Part shown: piece after piece, positions 1 to 7,469 of the stretch
Numbering within the stretch: the first letter of the stretch is position 1
Layout of the letters: the number at the start of each line of letters is the position of its first letter
Assembly (NCBI GenBank): GCA_963724665.1
Contig: CAVRVH010000007.1
Coordinates: 558,001 to 622,000, forward strand
DNA from: DASUPK01 sp963724665
Lineage (GTDB): Bacteria; Actinomycetota; Thermoleophilia; Solirubrobacterales; 70-9
DNA: 64,000 bases
Direction of reading: 5' to 3'
The notes under the pieces: model-generated
What the model saw: the letters and a program-made list of their open reading frames with translations, nothing else
What the model was told of the DNA's origin: nothing
Database searches by the model: none
Translations under genes and position numbers: made by a program

Positions 1-424
1 CGGCACCACAGGCGGCGTCGCCATCCGAGCCGAGCTGGTTGACAGCCTCCTGGATGTGGGCGACGGCCTCCCGCAGGAACCCGGCCATCTCCGCCAGCCG
101 GGCGTCGGGCGGGCTCGACATCACCGCGGATTCGCTGACCAGGTCGCGGGTGTAGGCCAGGATCCAGTCGATCCCGCGCGAGAGCGAGAACAGATCCTCG
201 GAAGCGAGGGGAGTCACGAATGCCTCCCGGAGCTGCTCGAGAAGCTCCCGTTTTGCGGCGTCGCCGCGATGCTCGATGTCGGGAAGCGCCTCGGCGGCGC
301 TTGTATCCCCCGCCGCCCAGGCCGCGAAGGCGTCCAGCCCCTCCAAGGCGATCGCGGCCTGCACCCGGAGCTGGCCCATCAGGTCGGGCATCTCGGGGAG
401 GAACCAGCGGCGCTTCCTCCTCAC
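1..424 (-). CDS. DUF47 (PhoU-like) protein, partial at left edge
   Basis: The GTG start overlaps the stop of the upstream phosphate permease (GTGA), so the two are translationally coupled. About 141 N-terminal residues are visible before the window ends. They align by eye along their length with the complete DUF47 protein at 30961-31581: both start with Arg-rich residues then RRWFLP, and both carry GDAAKRELL, EDLFSLSRGIDWIL/EDLFTLSRGIDWIL and a QLGSD or RLGSD segment. DUF47 proteins are helical PhoU-like partners of PiT permeases, thought to modulate phosphate uptake. The C-terminal third lies outside the window. Confidence 0.85.
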   Translation of the reverse strand, partial: MRRKRRWFLPEMPDLMGQLRVQAAIALEGLDAFAAWAAGDTSAAEALPDIEHRGDAAKRELLEQLREAFVTPLASEDLFSLSRGIDWILAYTRDLVSESAVMSSPPDARLAEMAGFLREAVAHIQEAVNQLGSDGDAACGA

Positions 425-1431
425 GTCAGCCACCTCCAGACCGTGAGGGCGCCCGCCGCCAGCGCACAGGTGACTGGGATCGTGACCAGCCACGCCAGGC
501 CGATGTTCCTGACCACCGCCCAGTTGACGTGGCGAAGCCTCCTGCGGCCGCCGCCGATCCCAACCACCGAGGAGGCGACCACCTGCGATGTCGACGTGGG
601 CGCTCCGATCAGCGAGGCGCCGAGGATCACACCGGCCGATGAGGTCTCGCTCGCCAGTCCTTCGATCGGCTGGAGGCGATAGATGTGCTGGCCCACGGTG
701 CGAATGATCCTCCAACCGCCGAGCGCTGTGCCCGCCGTGAGCGCGACCGCGCAGGCGAGCGTCGCCCAGGTTGGGGCGCTAGTGGAGTGGGTCTTGCCGG
801 CACCCAGCAGCAGCGCCGCGATCACCCCGATCGCCTTCTGAGCGTCATTGGCCCCGTGGCTGAAGGCGAGGGCCGAGGACATGGCCCACTGGCCGGCGGT
901 CACGGAGCCGTCCCAGGCTCGGGTCACGTGGCGCCCCAGGCGGCGCACCGCACGGATCACCACCAGCGCCGCCAGGCCACCCACGACAGGAGCAACCGCC
1001 AGGGCGATCAAGACTCCGAACACCCCAACCGGGCGCCCCGACTCGATGCCGCCCCAGTTGATGGCATTGACGCCTCCCTCTGCCAGGGCAGCTCCGACCA
1101 GCCCCCCGACCAGAGCGTGCCCCGAGCTCGAGGGCAGCCCGAGCCAGTACGCGGTCAGGTTCCATGTGACAGCTGCTGCCAAGCCGCAGCCGATCACCTC
1201 GGTGGTCACCGAAGGCGAGACAGTGACGATGCCGCCGATCGTGTTGGCTACGGCTGCCCCCACCAAGAATGGCCCGACGAGGTTGAAGATAGTGGCCAGC
1301 ACGATTGCCTGGCCGGGTCGAGCCGCGCGCGTCGCCACCAGCGTCGCAATTGCGTTGGAGGCATCGAGCAGCCCGTTGGTGACTGCGAAGGCGAGCGCGA
1401 GGGCGATCGCGACCGCCAGCCCGATATCCAT
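421..1431 (-). CDS. pitA: PiT-family inorganic phosphate permease (copy 1)
   Basis: 336-residue integral membrane protein of the PiT/PHO-4 family, which imports phosphate or metal-phosphate with protons. The two family signatures are visible: an N-terminal GLLDASNAIATLVATRAA segment (usually GxNDxANAxAT; here the Asn-Asp pair reads LDASN) and the internal repeat FSHGANDAQKAIGVI. About ten hydrophobic segments are spread over the length. It is followed by a coupled DUF47 gene. A TAGAGT hexamer ends 6 nt before the ATG, so the transcript is probably leaderless. The gene is a close paralogue of 29954-30964, with the same length, the same promoter hexamer and the same downstream partner. Confidence 0.93.
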   Translation of the reverse strand: MDIGLAVAIALALAFAVTNGLLDASNAIATLVATRAARPGQAIVLATIFNLVGPFLVGAAVANTIGGIVTVSPSVTTEVIGCGLAAAVTWNLTAYWLGLPSSSGHALVGGLVGAALAEGGVNAINWGGIESGRPVGVFGVLIALAVAPVVGGLAALVVIRAVRRLGRHVTRAWDGSVTAGQWAMSSALAFSHGANDAQKAIGVIAALLLGAGKTHSTSAPTWATLACAVALTAGTALGGWRIIRTVGQHIYRLQPIEGLASETSSAGVILGASLIGAPTSTSQVVASSVVGIGGGRRRLRHVNWAVVRNIGLAWLVTIPVTCALAAGALTVWRWLT

Positions 1432-1437
1432 GACCCG

Positions 1438-1443
1438 ACTCTA
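1438..1443 (-). promoter_or_regulatory. -10 hexamer TAGAGT, leaderless start of PiT copy 1
   Basis: TAGAGT lies exactly 6 nt before the ATG at 1431, leaving no room for a ribosome-binding site. The same hexamer and spacing precede the paralogue at 29954. Confidence 0.6.
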
Positions 1444-1592
1444 TGTGCCGCTTCGTTGCAGAAACCGGTGTCTATCGACCGAGGTTCGTCTGTCGATGCT
1501 TGACGCGCGCTGGCCGGGTGAGGTCGAGGCGGCGGATTCGTGCACCCGGGTCGTCCGGTGATCAAGACAGGTAGCCACTGGGCCCTGTCGCT

Positions 1593-1670
1593 TTGCGCGA
1601 GAAGTAAACGCCAGGTCGCTGAGTGCTGCTTTCCATGCAAAGCGGATAGCCGCTTTTCGTCCAAAGCAGC
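1593..1670 (+). repeat. Two-hairpin dispersed repeat, copy A (full)
   Basis: Box TTGCGCGAGAAG, then 21 nt, then hairpin unit 1 (1626-1645, CTGCTTT/AAAGCGG arms, loop CCATGC) and hairpin unit 2 (from 1650, CCGCTTT/AAAGCAG arms, loop TCGTCC). The G:U positions are swapped relative to other copies, so pairing is kept. Confidence 0.85.
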
Positions 1671-1717
1671 AGTCGCCACTCCCGCAGCGCGGCGGCTTCG
1701 AGGGCCTGAAAAGCCGA

Positions 1718-1752
1718 AAGGGCCCTCGCCGCTTGGAATAAGCGAGGCCCTT
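1718..1752 (-). terminator. Bulged hairpin terminator
   Basis: Arms AAGGGCC and GGCCCTT (1718-1724 and 1746-1752) with an inner CTT/AAG-containing stem. Read on the minus strand it is followed by TCGGCTTTTC. It lies 38 nt past the stop of the gene ending at 1790. Confidence 0.55.
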
Positions 1753-1789
1753 CTAGACGGTGTGAAAACTAAGCCGCGCTTATCGCAAA

Positions 1790-2350
1790 TCAGGTCTGCG
1801 GATGGCTGAAGTGCACGATCGCCGAGCCGCAGCCGACCCCCTGGATCCAGACGTTCTGGACGCCCGAAATGGTCGGGGCGATGTCTTCGGCGGAGACGAT
1901 CATCCGCGCGTTGAAGGACTCGTCGTTACCGTCACCGGCGCGGTAGAAGTCCGCGTCAAGCCCAACCGTGTTTTCGTCGGTGGTCGCGGGCTGCTCGATC
2001 TCCCCTGTGCACGTGAACGGCGTGCTCGCGCGGAGACCGGCCGTGTCCCAACGCACGCCCTCCCCGGCGGCACAGACGCCGCCGCCATGAAGGGGGGTAC
2101 TGAGAGGGCCCTGCTCTACGGTTCTGGTGCAGCGGAATCCGCCACCCGAGTGGACGAAGGCGGGGAGGTTGAAGGCCCCGCCGCCGGTCAGGCGGACAGC
2201 ACCGGTGGGAGCGCCGCTGATCTCGGGGGCGTTGAAGCCGAAGCCTGTCTTGGCCTGACTCGCTGCCAATGCCGACGGGACGAGGGTGAGGGCGGCGAAG
2301 GCGACGGCGACGAGTGCCCACCGTCCCTTGGAGGTCGTGTTATCGGACAT
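1790..2350 (-). CDS. Secreted protein of unknown function
   Basis: 186 residues. I chose the ATG at 2350 because AAGGAAG sits 6 nt upstream; the longer frame only runs into the dispersed repeat. A signal peptide covers about residues 1-30 (MSDNTTSKGR, hydrophobic VAVAFAALTLVP, cleavage near ALAAS). The mature part is rich in Gly, Thr and Ala with at least four cysteines (FRCTR, GGGVCAAGEG, FTCTG, GVGCGS), probably as disulfides. No family is recognised; the FTCTGEI segment and short beta-like stretches suggest a small extracellular beta domain. It is monocistronic, bounded by a repeat half-copy upstream and a hairpin downstream. Confidence 0.7.
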   Translation of the reverse strand: MSDNTTSKGRWALVAVAFAALTLVPSALAASQAKTGFGFNAPEISGAPTGAVRLTGGGAFNLPAFVHSGGGFRCTRTVEQGPLSTPLHGGGVCAAGEGVRWDTAGLRASTPFTCTGEIEQPATTDENTVGLDADFYRAGDGNDESFNARMIVSAEDIAPTISGVQNVWIQGVGCGSAIVHFSHPQT

Positions 2351-2420
2351 GGGTCTTCCTTTCGTGGCGGTCTCGATGTCCTGCTGCGACATCGCCCACG
2401 CAGTATCTCGCAACGGAGTA

Positions 2421-2439
2421 CTGCTTTCCATGCAAAGCG
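2421..2439 (+). repeat. Two-hairpin dispersed repeat, copy B (unit 1 only)
   Basis: CTGCTTTCCATGCAAAGCG with no unit 2; a partial copy upstream of the secreted protein gene. Confidence 0.75.
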
Positions 2440-2507
2440 AGTGTGTAGGCGTGGCGCGCTCACCGACTCTGACTTTGAGCAGTAGAAGGCGAAAGATCCT
2501 CGGTAGC

Positions 2508-2513
2508 TAGCCT
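2508..2513 (+). promoter_or_regulatory. -10 hexamer TAGCCT, leaderless start
   Basis: TAGCCT is 7 nt before the GTG at 2521. The same hexamer and spacing occur before the next gene (2859-2864). Confidence 0.5.
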
Positions 2514-2520
2514 GGGATGC

Positions 2521-2853
2521 GTGGCTTCTGCGCCGCGCGTCGAGCTTCTCTGGTGGCGTGAGTGCCCCTCCTGGGAGCGGGCGCTCGACATGTTGCGCGA
2601 GGCGATGGCGTACAAGGGACTCGATCCGGACTCGATCGAAGTGAGCGAGGTTGACACCGAGGCGGCGGCCCGGCGACATGAGTTCGTTGGCTCGCCGACG
2701 ATCCGAGTGAACGGGGTGGACGTACAGCCGCCCGTGGAGGGTGAGCCAACCGGGCTCGCTTGCCGCGTATACCGCCGCCGGGACGGGCGGACCTCACCGC
2801 TCCCCGATCCGGAGGACCTGCGCGAGGCGCTCGGAGCGGCCGCGCTCCGCTGA
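2521..2853 (+). CDS. Thioredoxin-fold protein (single-Cys, alkylmercury-lyase-associated type)
   Basis: 110 residues with a thioredoxin-like layout: beta strand VELLWW, then RECPSWERA at the redox position, a long helix, a VSEVDTEAAARR segment and the cis-Pro loop VGSPTIRVNGVDV. Only one cysteine occupies the active site (CPSW instead of CPxC); another lies later (LACRVYRR). This resembles small thioredoxin-like proteins found alone or beside mercury/metal resistance genes. Such proteins may transfer electrons by a monothiol route, which is inference. The GTG start is supported by the leaderless TAGCCT. A second redoxin gene follows 18 nt downstream. Confidence 0.7.
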   Translation: MASAPRVELLWWRECPSWERALDMLREAMAYKGLDPDSIEVSEVDTEAAARRHEFVGSPTIRVNGVDVQPPVEGEPTGLACRVYRRRDGRTSPLPDPEDLREALGAAALR

Positions 2854-2858
2854 CGGGA

Positions 2859-2864
2859 TAGCCT
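2859..2864 (+). promoter_or_regulatory. -10 hexamer TAGCCT, leaderless start
   Basis: TAGCCT is 7 nt before the ATG at 2872, just past the stop of the upstream gene, so the second redoxin gene may also be transcribed on its own. Confidence 0.45.
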
Positions 2865-2871
2865 GCCGCCG

Positions 2872-3402
2872 ATGCCGACTGCGATTGGGGAACGGGCCCC
2901 CGACTTCGAGCTCCCGGCCACCGACGGCGAGCGCCACGCGCTGAGCGCGGAAGGCGCCCCGGCCACGGTGGTCTACTGGACCTGCAACCACTGCCCCTAT
3001 GCCCTCGCCTGGCACGAGCGCCTCCTCGACGTCGCTCGCGACTATTCGGATCGCGGCGTGCGGGTGCTGGCGATCAGCTCGAACGATCCCGAGCGATACC
3101 CGGCCGACTCGTTCGAGGCAATGGTCCAACGGGTCCACCAAGAGGGCGGCTGGCCGCATCCCTACCTGTATGACGAGACCCAGCAGGTCGCCCGCGAGTG
3201 GGGCGCAGAGCGGACGCCGCACGTATTCGTGCTCGACTCGGGTTTGCAGCTGCGCTACCGAGGCGCTCCGGATGCCGACTACGACGATCCATCGCAGGAC
3301 GCGGCCTGGCTTCGCGCCGCGCTCGACGCGGTGCTGGCCGGACAGGAGCCCGACCCGTCGGAGACCGAGGCCGAGGGCTGCACGATCAAGTGGAAGCCAT
3401 GA
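2872..3402 (+). CDS. Thioredoxin/AhpC-TSA family redoxin
   Basis: 176 residues. It has the redoxin opening (IGERAPDFELPATDG), then a strand and the active site TCNHCPY (CxxC followed by Pro, near residue 42), AISSNDPERYPADSF, and the cis-Pro region RTPHVFVLDS near residue 117. The C-terminus ends GCTIKWKP, the CxIKW tail of this redoxin subgroup. It is probably a cytosolic thiol-disulfide reductase or peroxiredoxin-like protein; no signal peptide is visible. The neighbour upstream is another thioredoxin-fold gene on the same strand, so both may serve one thiol or metal stress function. Confidence 0.85.
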   Translation: MPTAIGERAPDFELPATDGERHALSAEGAPATVVYWTCNHCPYALAWHERLLDVARDYSDRGVRVLAISSNDPERYPADSFEAMVQRVHQEGGWPHPYLYDETQQVAREWGAERTPHVFVLDSGLQLRYRGAPDADYDDPSQDAAWLRAALDAVLAGQEPDPSETEAEGCTIKWKP

Positions 3403-3543
3403 AACCATGACGGCCCGTCGAACCCGCGCAGGCACCTGCGGGTCGCCGAGCTCGGCCGCCAAGTCGAGCTGTTGGCAAATGTCTTTCGGCCGGTTGCCGT
3501 TCCCTTGAGCTTCTTAGTACGCACTCTTATGGGTTCTTGGCTC

Positions 3544-3564
3544 CTGCTTTTCGTCCAAAGCAGC
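3544..3564 (+). repeat. Two-hairpin dispersed repeat, copy C (unit 2 only)
   Basis: CTGCTTTTCGTCCAAAGCAG; only the second hairpin is present. It lies in the 268-nt spacer before the hydrolase gene. Confidence 0.75.
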
Positions 3565-3670
3565 ACTGCGCGTGGATGGGAAGCAACCCCCTGCTTCCAC
3601 GCGTCTCCCCTTGACCGGTCATGCGCGCTGACAGAGAATCGGCGCCGAGGGGCCGTCGACAGGAGGTCGG

Positions 3671-4717
3671 ATGATGAGCAGTGAGCGAGCTGAAGATTGG
3701 CGGAGTCGTGGTGGTCATTTCTCGTGGCGTCCGACGGATGACGATGCCGCGCCGGTTGAGGTGTTCCACATCGAGATGGGCGATCCCGCCGCTCCGGTGC
3801 TGCTGCTGATACACGGCTGGCCCACCTCCAGCATCGACTGGTTCGAGGTCGCCAACCAGCTCAGCGGGAGGTTCCGCGTCTGCGCGATGGACTTCCCGGG
3901 CTATGGATTCTCGGACAAGCCGCCGGGGTGGGGCTACAGCCTCGCGCGAGACGCGGAGCTGGTCGAGCACTATCTGTCGGAGGTGATCGGCGCCGAGAAC
4001 GCGGTGGTCGTCGCACACGATCGCGGCGACAGCGTCGCGCTCCTCCACGCCGCTCACTGCACCGAGGGCCGGTCGGCCGTGCGACTCGAGCATCTGGTCC
4101 TGTCGAACGCCAACATCTTCCTGCCGATGTCGAACCTGACCGGGGTCCAGCGTCGCATTCTCGACCCCTCCACGGGGCCTGACATGCTGGCCGCGGTGAC
4201 CCCGGAGCAGATGGCTGAGGCAATGGGCGGCAGCACGTTCACCCCGGCGCGCAAGGCGGGTGATCCCGAGGTCGAGGCTCTCGCTGTCACCTTTGCCCAC
4301 GCTGACGGCGTCAAGGTCCTGCACGAGACGATCCAGTACCTCATCGAGCGCTCGAAGGACGAGGAGAAATGGCTGTCGTCGCTTGCAAAGGCCGACTTTC
4401 CGAGAACGCTGATCTGGGGTGTTTACGACACGGTCTCCCCGCCGCGGGTGGCGGCCTACGTGTGGCACGAGTACCTGATGCTGACGGGGGCCGGCAATCG
4501 CCTGTACTTCATCCCGGACGCAAATCACTACCTGCAGTGCGACCGGCCGGACGCGTTCGTGGAGGTGCTCCTCCACGCGCTCGAACCGGCCGACGATCAG
4601 GGACCGGGTCCACTCAAGCCGGAGCTGGCCGCCCCCCTGTTCGTCGATGCCTCTCGCGAGAAGTTGCCGAGCGCGGCGGACCTCCTCCACGCGGAAGCGC
4701 CCGCTGGCACGGGCTGA
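3671..4717 (+). CDS. Alpha/beta-fold hydrolase (haloalkane dehalogenase/epoxide hydrolase-like)
   Basis: 348 residues. Alpha/beta hydrolase motifs are clear: oxyanion-hole HGWPTSS near residue 48, DFPGYGFSDKP, nucleophile elbow AHDRGD with Asp as nucleophile near residue 116, a cap domain (residues about 150-240), then LIWGVYDTVSPP and the catalytic His in DANHYLQCDRPDAF. An Asp nucleophile fits dehalogenases and epoxide hydrolases rather than Ser esterases; the substrate cannot be told. AGGAGG lies 4 nt before the ATG. About 45 residues beyond the catalytic core have no obvious role. No partner gene is adjacent. Confidence 0.85.
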   Translation: MMSSERAEDWRSRGGHFSWRPTDDDAAPVEVFHIEMGDPAAPVLLLIHGWPTSSIDWFEVANQLSGRFRVCAMDFPGYGFSDKPPGWGYSLARDAELVEHYLSEVIGAENAVVVAHDRGDSVALLHAAHCTEGRSAVRLEHLVLSNANIFLPMSNLTGVQRRILDPSTGPDMLAAVTPEQMAEAMGGSTFTPARKAGDPEVEALAVTFAHADGVKVLHETIQYLIERSKDEEKWLSSLAKADFPRTLIWGVYDTVSPPRVAAYVWHEYLMLTGAGNRLYFIPDANHYLQCDRPDAFVEVLLHALEPADDQGPGPLKPELAAPLFVDASREKLPSAADLLHAEAPAGTG

Positions 4718-4775
4718 GACCGCGAAGCCCCACCTCGGAGGGCGGACACATAGGATGCTTTTCGAGGTCGGCTAG

Positions 4776-4970
4776 ATGATCGTTCTCCCTCGCCTTGCCA
4801 GAGCATTCAACAAGCCGGCGATCGACATGACGCTCGGTGCGATTCTCATCGCGGTCGCGATCATCGGCCTCGTTACCGGCGACATCCGTACCCGCTAGGC
4901 AATCATCATTCTTGTCGTTGGAACCATCAACGTCCTGCGTGCATTTCCGCACCACGACGTTCCCCAGTAG
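4776..4970 (+). pseudogene. Small two-helix membrane protein interrupted by in-frame TAG
   Basis: The ATG at 4776 opens a 40-residue frame with one transmembrane helix (IDMTLGAILIAVAIIGLVTG) that stops at TAG 4896-4898. The same frame continues open for 23 more codons to TAG 4968-4970 and encodes a second hydrophobic helix (AIIILVVGTINVL) and an RAFPHHDVPQ tail. The natural reading is a two-helix protein of about 64 residues interrupted by one nonsense codon. A decayed gene, an assembly error or stop read-through would all explain it. No family name is recognised. Confidence 0.6.
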
Positions 4971-4997
4971 CGTCGATTCGGCCTCTCGCCAGAGATG

Positions 4998-5043
4998 CTG
5001 CTTTTCGTGCGAAGCAGAACTGCTGCTTTTCGTCCAAAGCGGC
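4998..5043 (+). repeat. Two-hairpin dispersed repeat, copy D
   Basis: Both units are present with 25-nt phasing (starts 4998 and 5023). The first unit carries a TCGTGC loop and a G/A change in its right arm; the second is exact consensus CTGCTTTTCGTCCAAAGCGG. Confidence 0.8.
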
Positions 5044-5077
5044 GGTTTTGGACGGCAGCCGCAACGAGCGTATGGCG

Positions 5078-5515
5078 CTACTCGCCGGAGGCAGAACGCC
5101 CGAGAGCGCGAAGGACCGCGGCGGTGTCTATGAAGAGCTCGAAGGAGACGACCTTCTGCTCGGCCAGGGTGGCTCCTGCACCACTCATTCGGAGCGAATG
5201 CATGAAGCGCGCGGCGATCTCTTCCCCGGTCTGGCGCGAGCGCCCCCGAAAAGTCCCGAACACGATCAGGCAATCCTCGACCCGCAGGAACTCCTCGGGG
5301 TCGGCAGACGCACCCTCGAAAAGCTCCTCGATGGTCGTGAAGTATTCCATCGCCTCGAACGGGCCCTCATAGGTGCCGCCTGCGGGCAGCGTCCTGGGGA
5401 AGCTGAATCTGGCGTCGGGTGCGTAGCGTTCCATGAACGCCGGATCGCCCTCGCGGAACATGCGATAGCCCTCGCGGACCCACTCGATCTCCTCGGCGCT
5501 CAGCCCGTACGGCAT
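5078..5515 (-). CDS. SnoaL/NTF2-like protein
   Basis: 145 residues with the SnoaL-like layout: helical start (LSAEEIEWVREGYRMFREGD), FMERYAPDARFSFP, a GTYEGPFEAMEYFTTI segment, then strands ending RFMHSLRMSG and VVSFELFIDTAAVL. The fold binds small hydrophobic ligands or acts as an isomerase/dehydratase; the role here is unknown. TACGGT ends 6 nt before the ATG, suggesting a leaderless start. The window holds several SnoaL-type genes (also 17074-17475 and 17804-18181). Confidence 0.75.
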   Translation of the reverse strand: MPYGLSAEEIEWVREGYRMFREGDPAFMERYAPDARFSFPRTLPAGGTYEGPFEAMEYFTTIEELFEGASADPEEFLRVEDCLIVFGTFRGRSRQTGEEIAARFMHSLRMSGAGATLAEQKVVSFELFIDTAAVLRALGRSASGE

Positions 5516-5521
5516 CGGCCC

Positions 5522-5527
5522 ACCGTA
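5522..5527 (-). promoter_or_regulatory. -10 hexamer TACGGT, leaderless start
   Basis: TACGGT lies 6 nt before the ATG at 5515; it fits the TANNNT-N6 pattern of the window. Confidence 0.4.
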
Positions 5528-5819
5528 CTTGCCCCGGTCTGGCTAAGGGCCCTTGTTTTGACGGCGCTCGGGCCGGGTGCCAGGAATCAGCGTGAATTGG
5601 TGAATTGACTCACTCCGGTAGTGCCTCGATTGCGCGAGAAGCAGGAGTGCAACGCCAAACCCCTGCTTTCCATGTGAAGCAGCACTACTGCTTCTCGTCC
5701 AAGGCGGCACTTCCGACGGCTGATGACAGCTCGGCGCTAGAGATTGAAATTTGAAATTTTGGGTAGGGCCCCAGGGGGCTACCGACGACCACCAGGCGAG
5801 CATCGACCAAGGAGGGTCC
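5528..5819. other. Intergenic between divergent genes, holds a repeat
   Basis: About 290 nt between the SnoaL and beta-helix genes. It contains a full two-hairpin repeat (5630-5708), a run of imperfect A/T-rich sequence near 5740-5765 that may hold the beta-helix promoter, and the ribosome-binding site AAGGAGGG just before 5820. Confidence 0.6.
5630..5708 (+). repeat. Two-hairpin dispersed repeat, copy E (full, diverged)
   Basis: TTGCGCGAGAAG, 21 nt, unit 1 (5663-5682, loop CCATGT) and unit 2 (5688-5707, CTGCTTCTCGTCCAAGGCGG). The T-to-C and A-to-G changes in unit 2 are paired across the stem, so base pairing is kept. Confidence 0.8.
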
Positions 5820-6992
5820 ATGGCGCGCTACAGGTTCATTGCTCTGGCCATCGCGATTGCGGCGCTGCTGCTGATCCCGGCGGCAGCCGGAGCGAAGGTG
5901 ATCCACGTCCATCCCGGCGGCTCGATCCAGGCCGGGGTCAACCAGGCCAATCCCGGCGACACGGTGCTGGTTGCCCCTGGCACCTACACCGAGGACAGCC
6001 AACCGTGCCCGGCCGAGCCGAGCAACAGCTGCGCGGTCGTAGTCGACAAGAACGACATCAGCATCGTCGGCCAAGGCGGCGGGCACGGCAAGTCCGTGAC
6101 CCTGCAGGGGACGAGCGGCCACGGCCAGGACGTGGGTATTGGCGTCGGCAACGGCAAGACCGACGCCGACCATGGCAAGCCTTGCCTCTCGGATCCTTCA
6201 CTGCGGCTCCATGGCTCCACGCTGCGCGGGCTAACCGTCCAAGGGTTCGCCGATGACGGAGTGCTGCTCTTCTGCGTCTCCGACTGGCGGATCAGCGATC
6301 TGGTGGCGCAGGACAACACGGAGTACGCGATCTTCCCCTCCCACTCGTTCAACGGCCGGGTGGACCACTCGTTCGCGTCGGACGCCCGGGACACGGGCTT
6401 CTACATCGGGCAGTCGTTCAACTCCCGGATGGACCACAACGTCGCGACCGGGAACGTAAGTGGCTACGAGATCGAGAACAGCATCGGCGTCAAGGCTGAC
6501 CACAACGTCGCACACGACAACACGGGCGGGATCCTCTCGTTCACGCTGCCGTTCCTCGATGCCAAGGTCAACAGCGGCAACGTGATCACGCACAACGTGG
6601 TCCGCAACAACAACCAGGACAACAATTGCGGGAGCGGTCTGGTCTGCGAGGTACCGTCGGGAAGCGGCATCCTGCTTGTGGCCGCCGACTCCAACGGCGT
6701 CCATCACAACCAGGTGACGGGCAATCGCTCCTTCGGGATCGCGGTGGCGAACATCTGCGCTGCGCAGCAGCTTTCGCCTCAGGATTGCGATTTCATCTCG
6801 CAGGACATCGATCCGAACTCGGATGACAACCACATCGTCCACAACACGGTGCTGGGCAACGGGGCCCACCCCGATCCCGTGCTGCCGGCCGTCTTCGCTG
6901 TGGATCTGGCCTGGGATACGTTTGGGGACGGCAACTGCTGGTCGAAGAACGTATTCGGAACGTCCTTCCCGCCGGACCTGCCGAGCTGCTGA
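5820..6992 (+). CDS. Secreted right-handed beta-helix protein
   Basis: 390 residues; the ATG at 5820 is fixed by AAGGAGGG 4 nt upstream. A signal peptide spans residues 1-25 (hydrophobic IALAIAIAALLLIPAAAGA). The mature start HVHPGGSIQAGVNQANPGDTV is typical of NosD/pectate-lyase-like beta-helix proteins, and repeated N-H-N-x-V rungs follow (DHNVATGN, DHNVAHDN, THNVVRNN, HHNQVTGN, VHNTVLGN). Catalytic residues of pectate lyases are not evident, so it may bind or modify cell-surface glycans. Cys pairs (QPCPAEPSNSC, NNCGSGLVC, ICAAQQLSPQDC, CWSK, PSC) suggest extracellular disulfides. Monocistronic. Confidence 0.8.
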   Translation: MARYRFIALAIAIAALLLIPAAAGAKVIHVHPGGSIQAGVNQANPGDTVLVAPGTYTEDSQPCPAEPSNSCAVVVDKNDISIVGQGGGHGKSVTLQGTSGHGQDVGIGVGNGKTDADHGKPCLSDPSLRLHGSTLRGLTVQGFADDGVLLFCVSDWRISDLVAQDNTEYAIFPSHSFNGRVDHSFASDARDTGFYIGQSFNSRMDHNVATGNVSGYEIENSIGVKADHNVAHDNTGGILSFTLPFLDAKVNSGNVITHNVVRNNNQDNNCGSGLVCEVPSGSGILLVAADSNGVHHNQVTGNRSFGIAVANICAAQQLSPQDCDFISQDIDPNSDDNHIVHNTVLGNGAHPDPVLPAVFAVDLAWDTFGDGNCWSKNVFGTSFPPDLPSC

Positions 6993-7002
6993 TTCGGCGC
7001 GG

Positions 7003-7220
7003 CTAGCGGAACTCGACCTCGACGAGCGGGCTGCGCGCCACCCACTCGTCGAGGTCGGCCGACCCGGAGCCGAGCTCCGCACGGATCCCGGCGATCACCT
7101 CCTTGCGCTCGCCTGGTCGATGATTGGGCGCCCTACGGCGGGCAGGTCCGCTTGGACGCTTTCCTTGAGGTGGAAGATGAACTCGGGTTCGCCAAGGCGA
7201 ACTTGCTGCCCATCTAGCAT
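7003..7220 (-). pseudogene. Small gene broken by a frameshift
   Basis: Minus-strand ATG at 7220 begins MLDGQQVRLGEPEFIFHLKE and continues to about 7115. There the frame stops, while a neighbouring frame continues KEVIAGIRAELGSGSADLDE and ends SPLVEVEFR at 7003. Both halves use strongly GC-biased third positions typical of genes here, and the junction sits near an AAGGAGG run. Together they would give a protein of about 72 residues. No family recognised. The upstream side runs into a partial repeat copy. Confidence 0.5.
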
Positions 7221-7246
7221 CGAGCGAACGGCACTGGTGAAAAGTG

Positions 7247-7266
7247 CTGCTTTCCATGCAAAGCGG
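7247..7266 (+). repeat. Two-hairpin dispersed repeat, copy F (unit 1 only)
   Basis: CTGCTTTCCATGCAAAGCGG. Unit 2 is missing and replaced directly by an open coding-like remnant (7268-7400). Confidence 0.75.
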
Positions 7267-7267
7267 C

Positions 7268-7400
7268 GGTCTACTGGCAGTTCGGCGAGGAGAACTTCAA
7301 GACCGGACGCAGCTCGATCGCGTTCGGGGCGACGCCGGTCTGCCCGTGCGGAATGTCGAAGAACCCGACGCCGGTCAACGTCGCGGAGCCGGCCAGGTGA
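7268..7400 (+). pseudogene. Coding-like remnant with CPCG motif
   Basis: Plus-strand open frame without its own start, reading VYWQFGEENFKTGRSS, then ATPVCPCGMSKNPTPV and a TGA stop at 7398-7400. The CPCGxSKN string recalls zinc or CDGSH-type Fe-S motifs, but the following Cys/His ligands are absent. It begins immediately after the truncated repeat, so it looks like the 3' end of a gene cut by a rearrangement. Low certainty. Confidence 0.3.
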
Positions 7401-7469
7401 TGGAAGGAACTGGACGGCGGCGACCGCCGTCGTCGACAACATCGAGAAACGGAGATCGGCGTCGTCGAA

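Larger units (their letters stand above)
1444..1789. other. Intergenic: full two-hairpin repeat and a terminator
   Basis: No credible gene. It holds a full copy of the two-hairpin dispersed repeat (1593-1670) and a bulged hairpin (1718-1752) that can terminate the minus-strand gene to its right. Overlapping reading frames here lack the local codon bias. Confidence 0.7.

Noticed and set aside
3427..3445. Hairpin after the redoxin gene as a terminator
   Set aside because: A GC-rich inverted repeat is present, but no T-run follows it.
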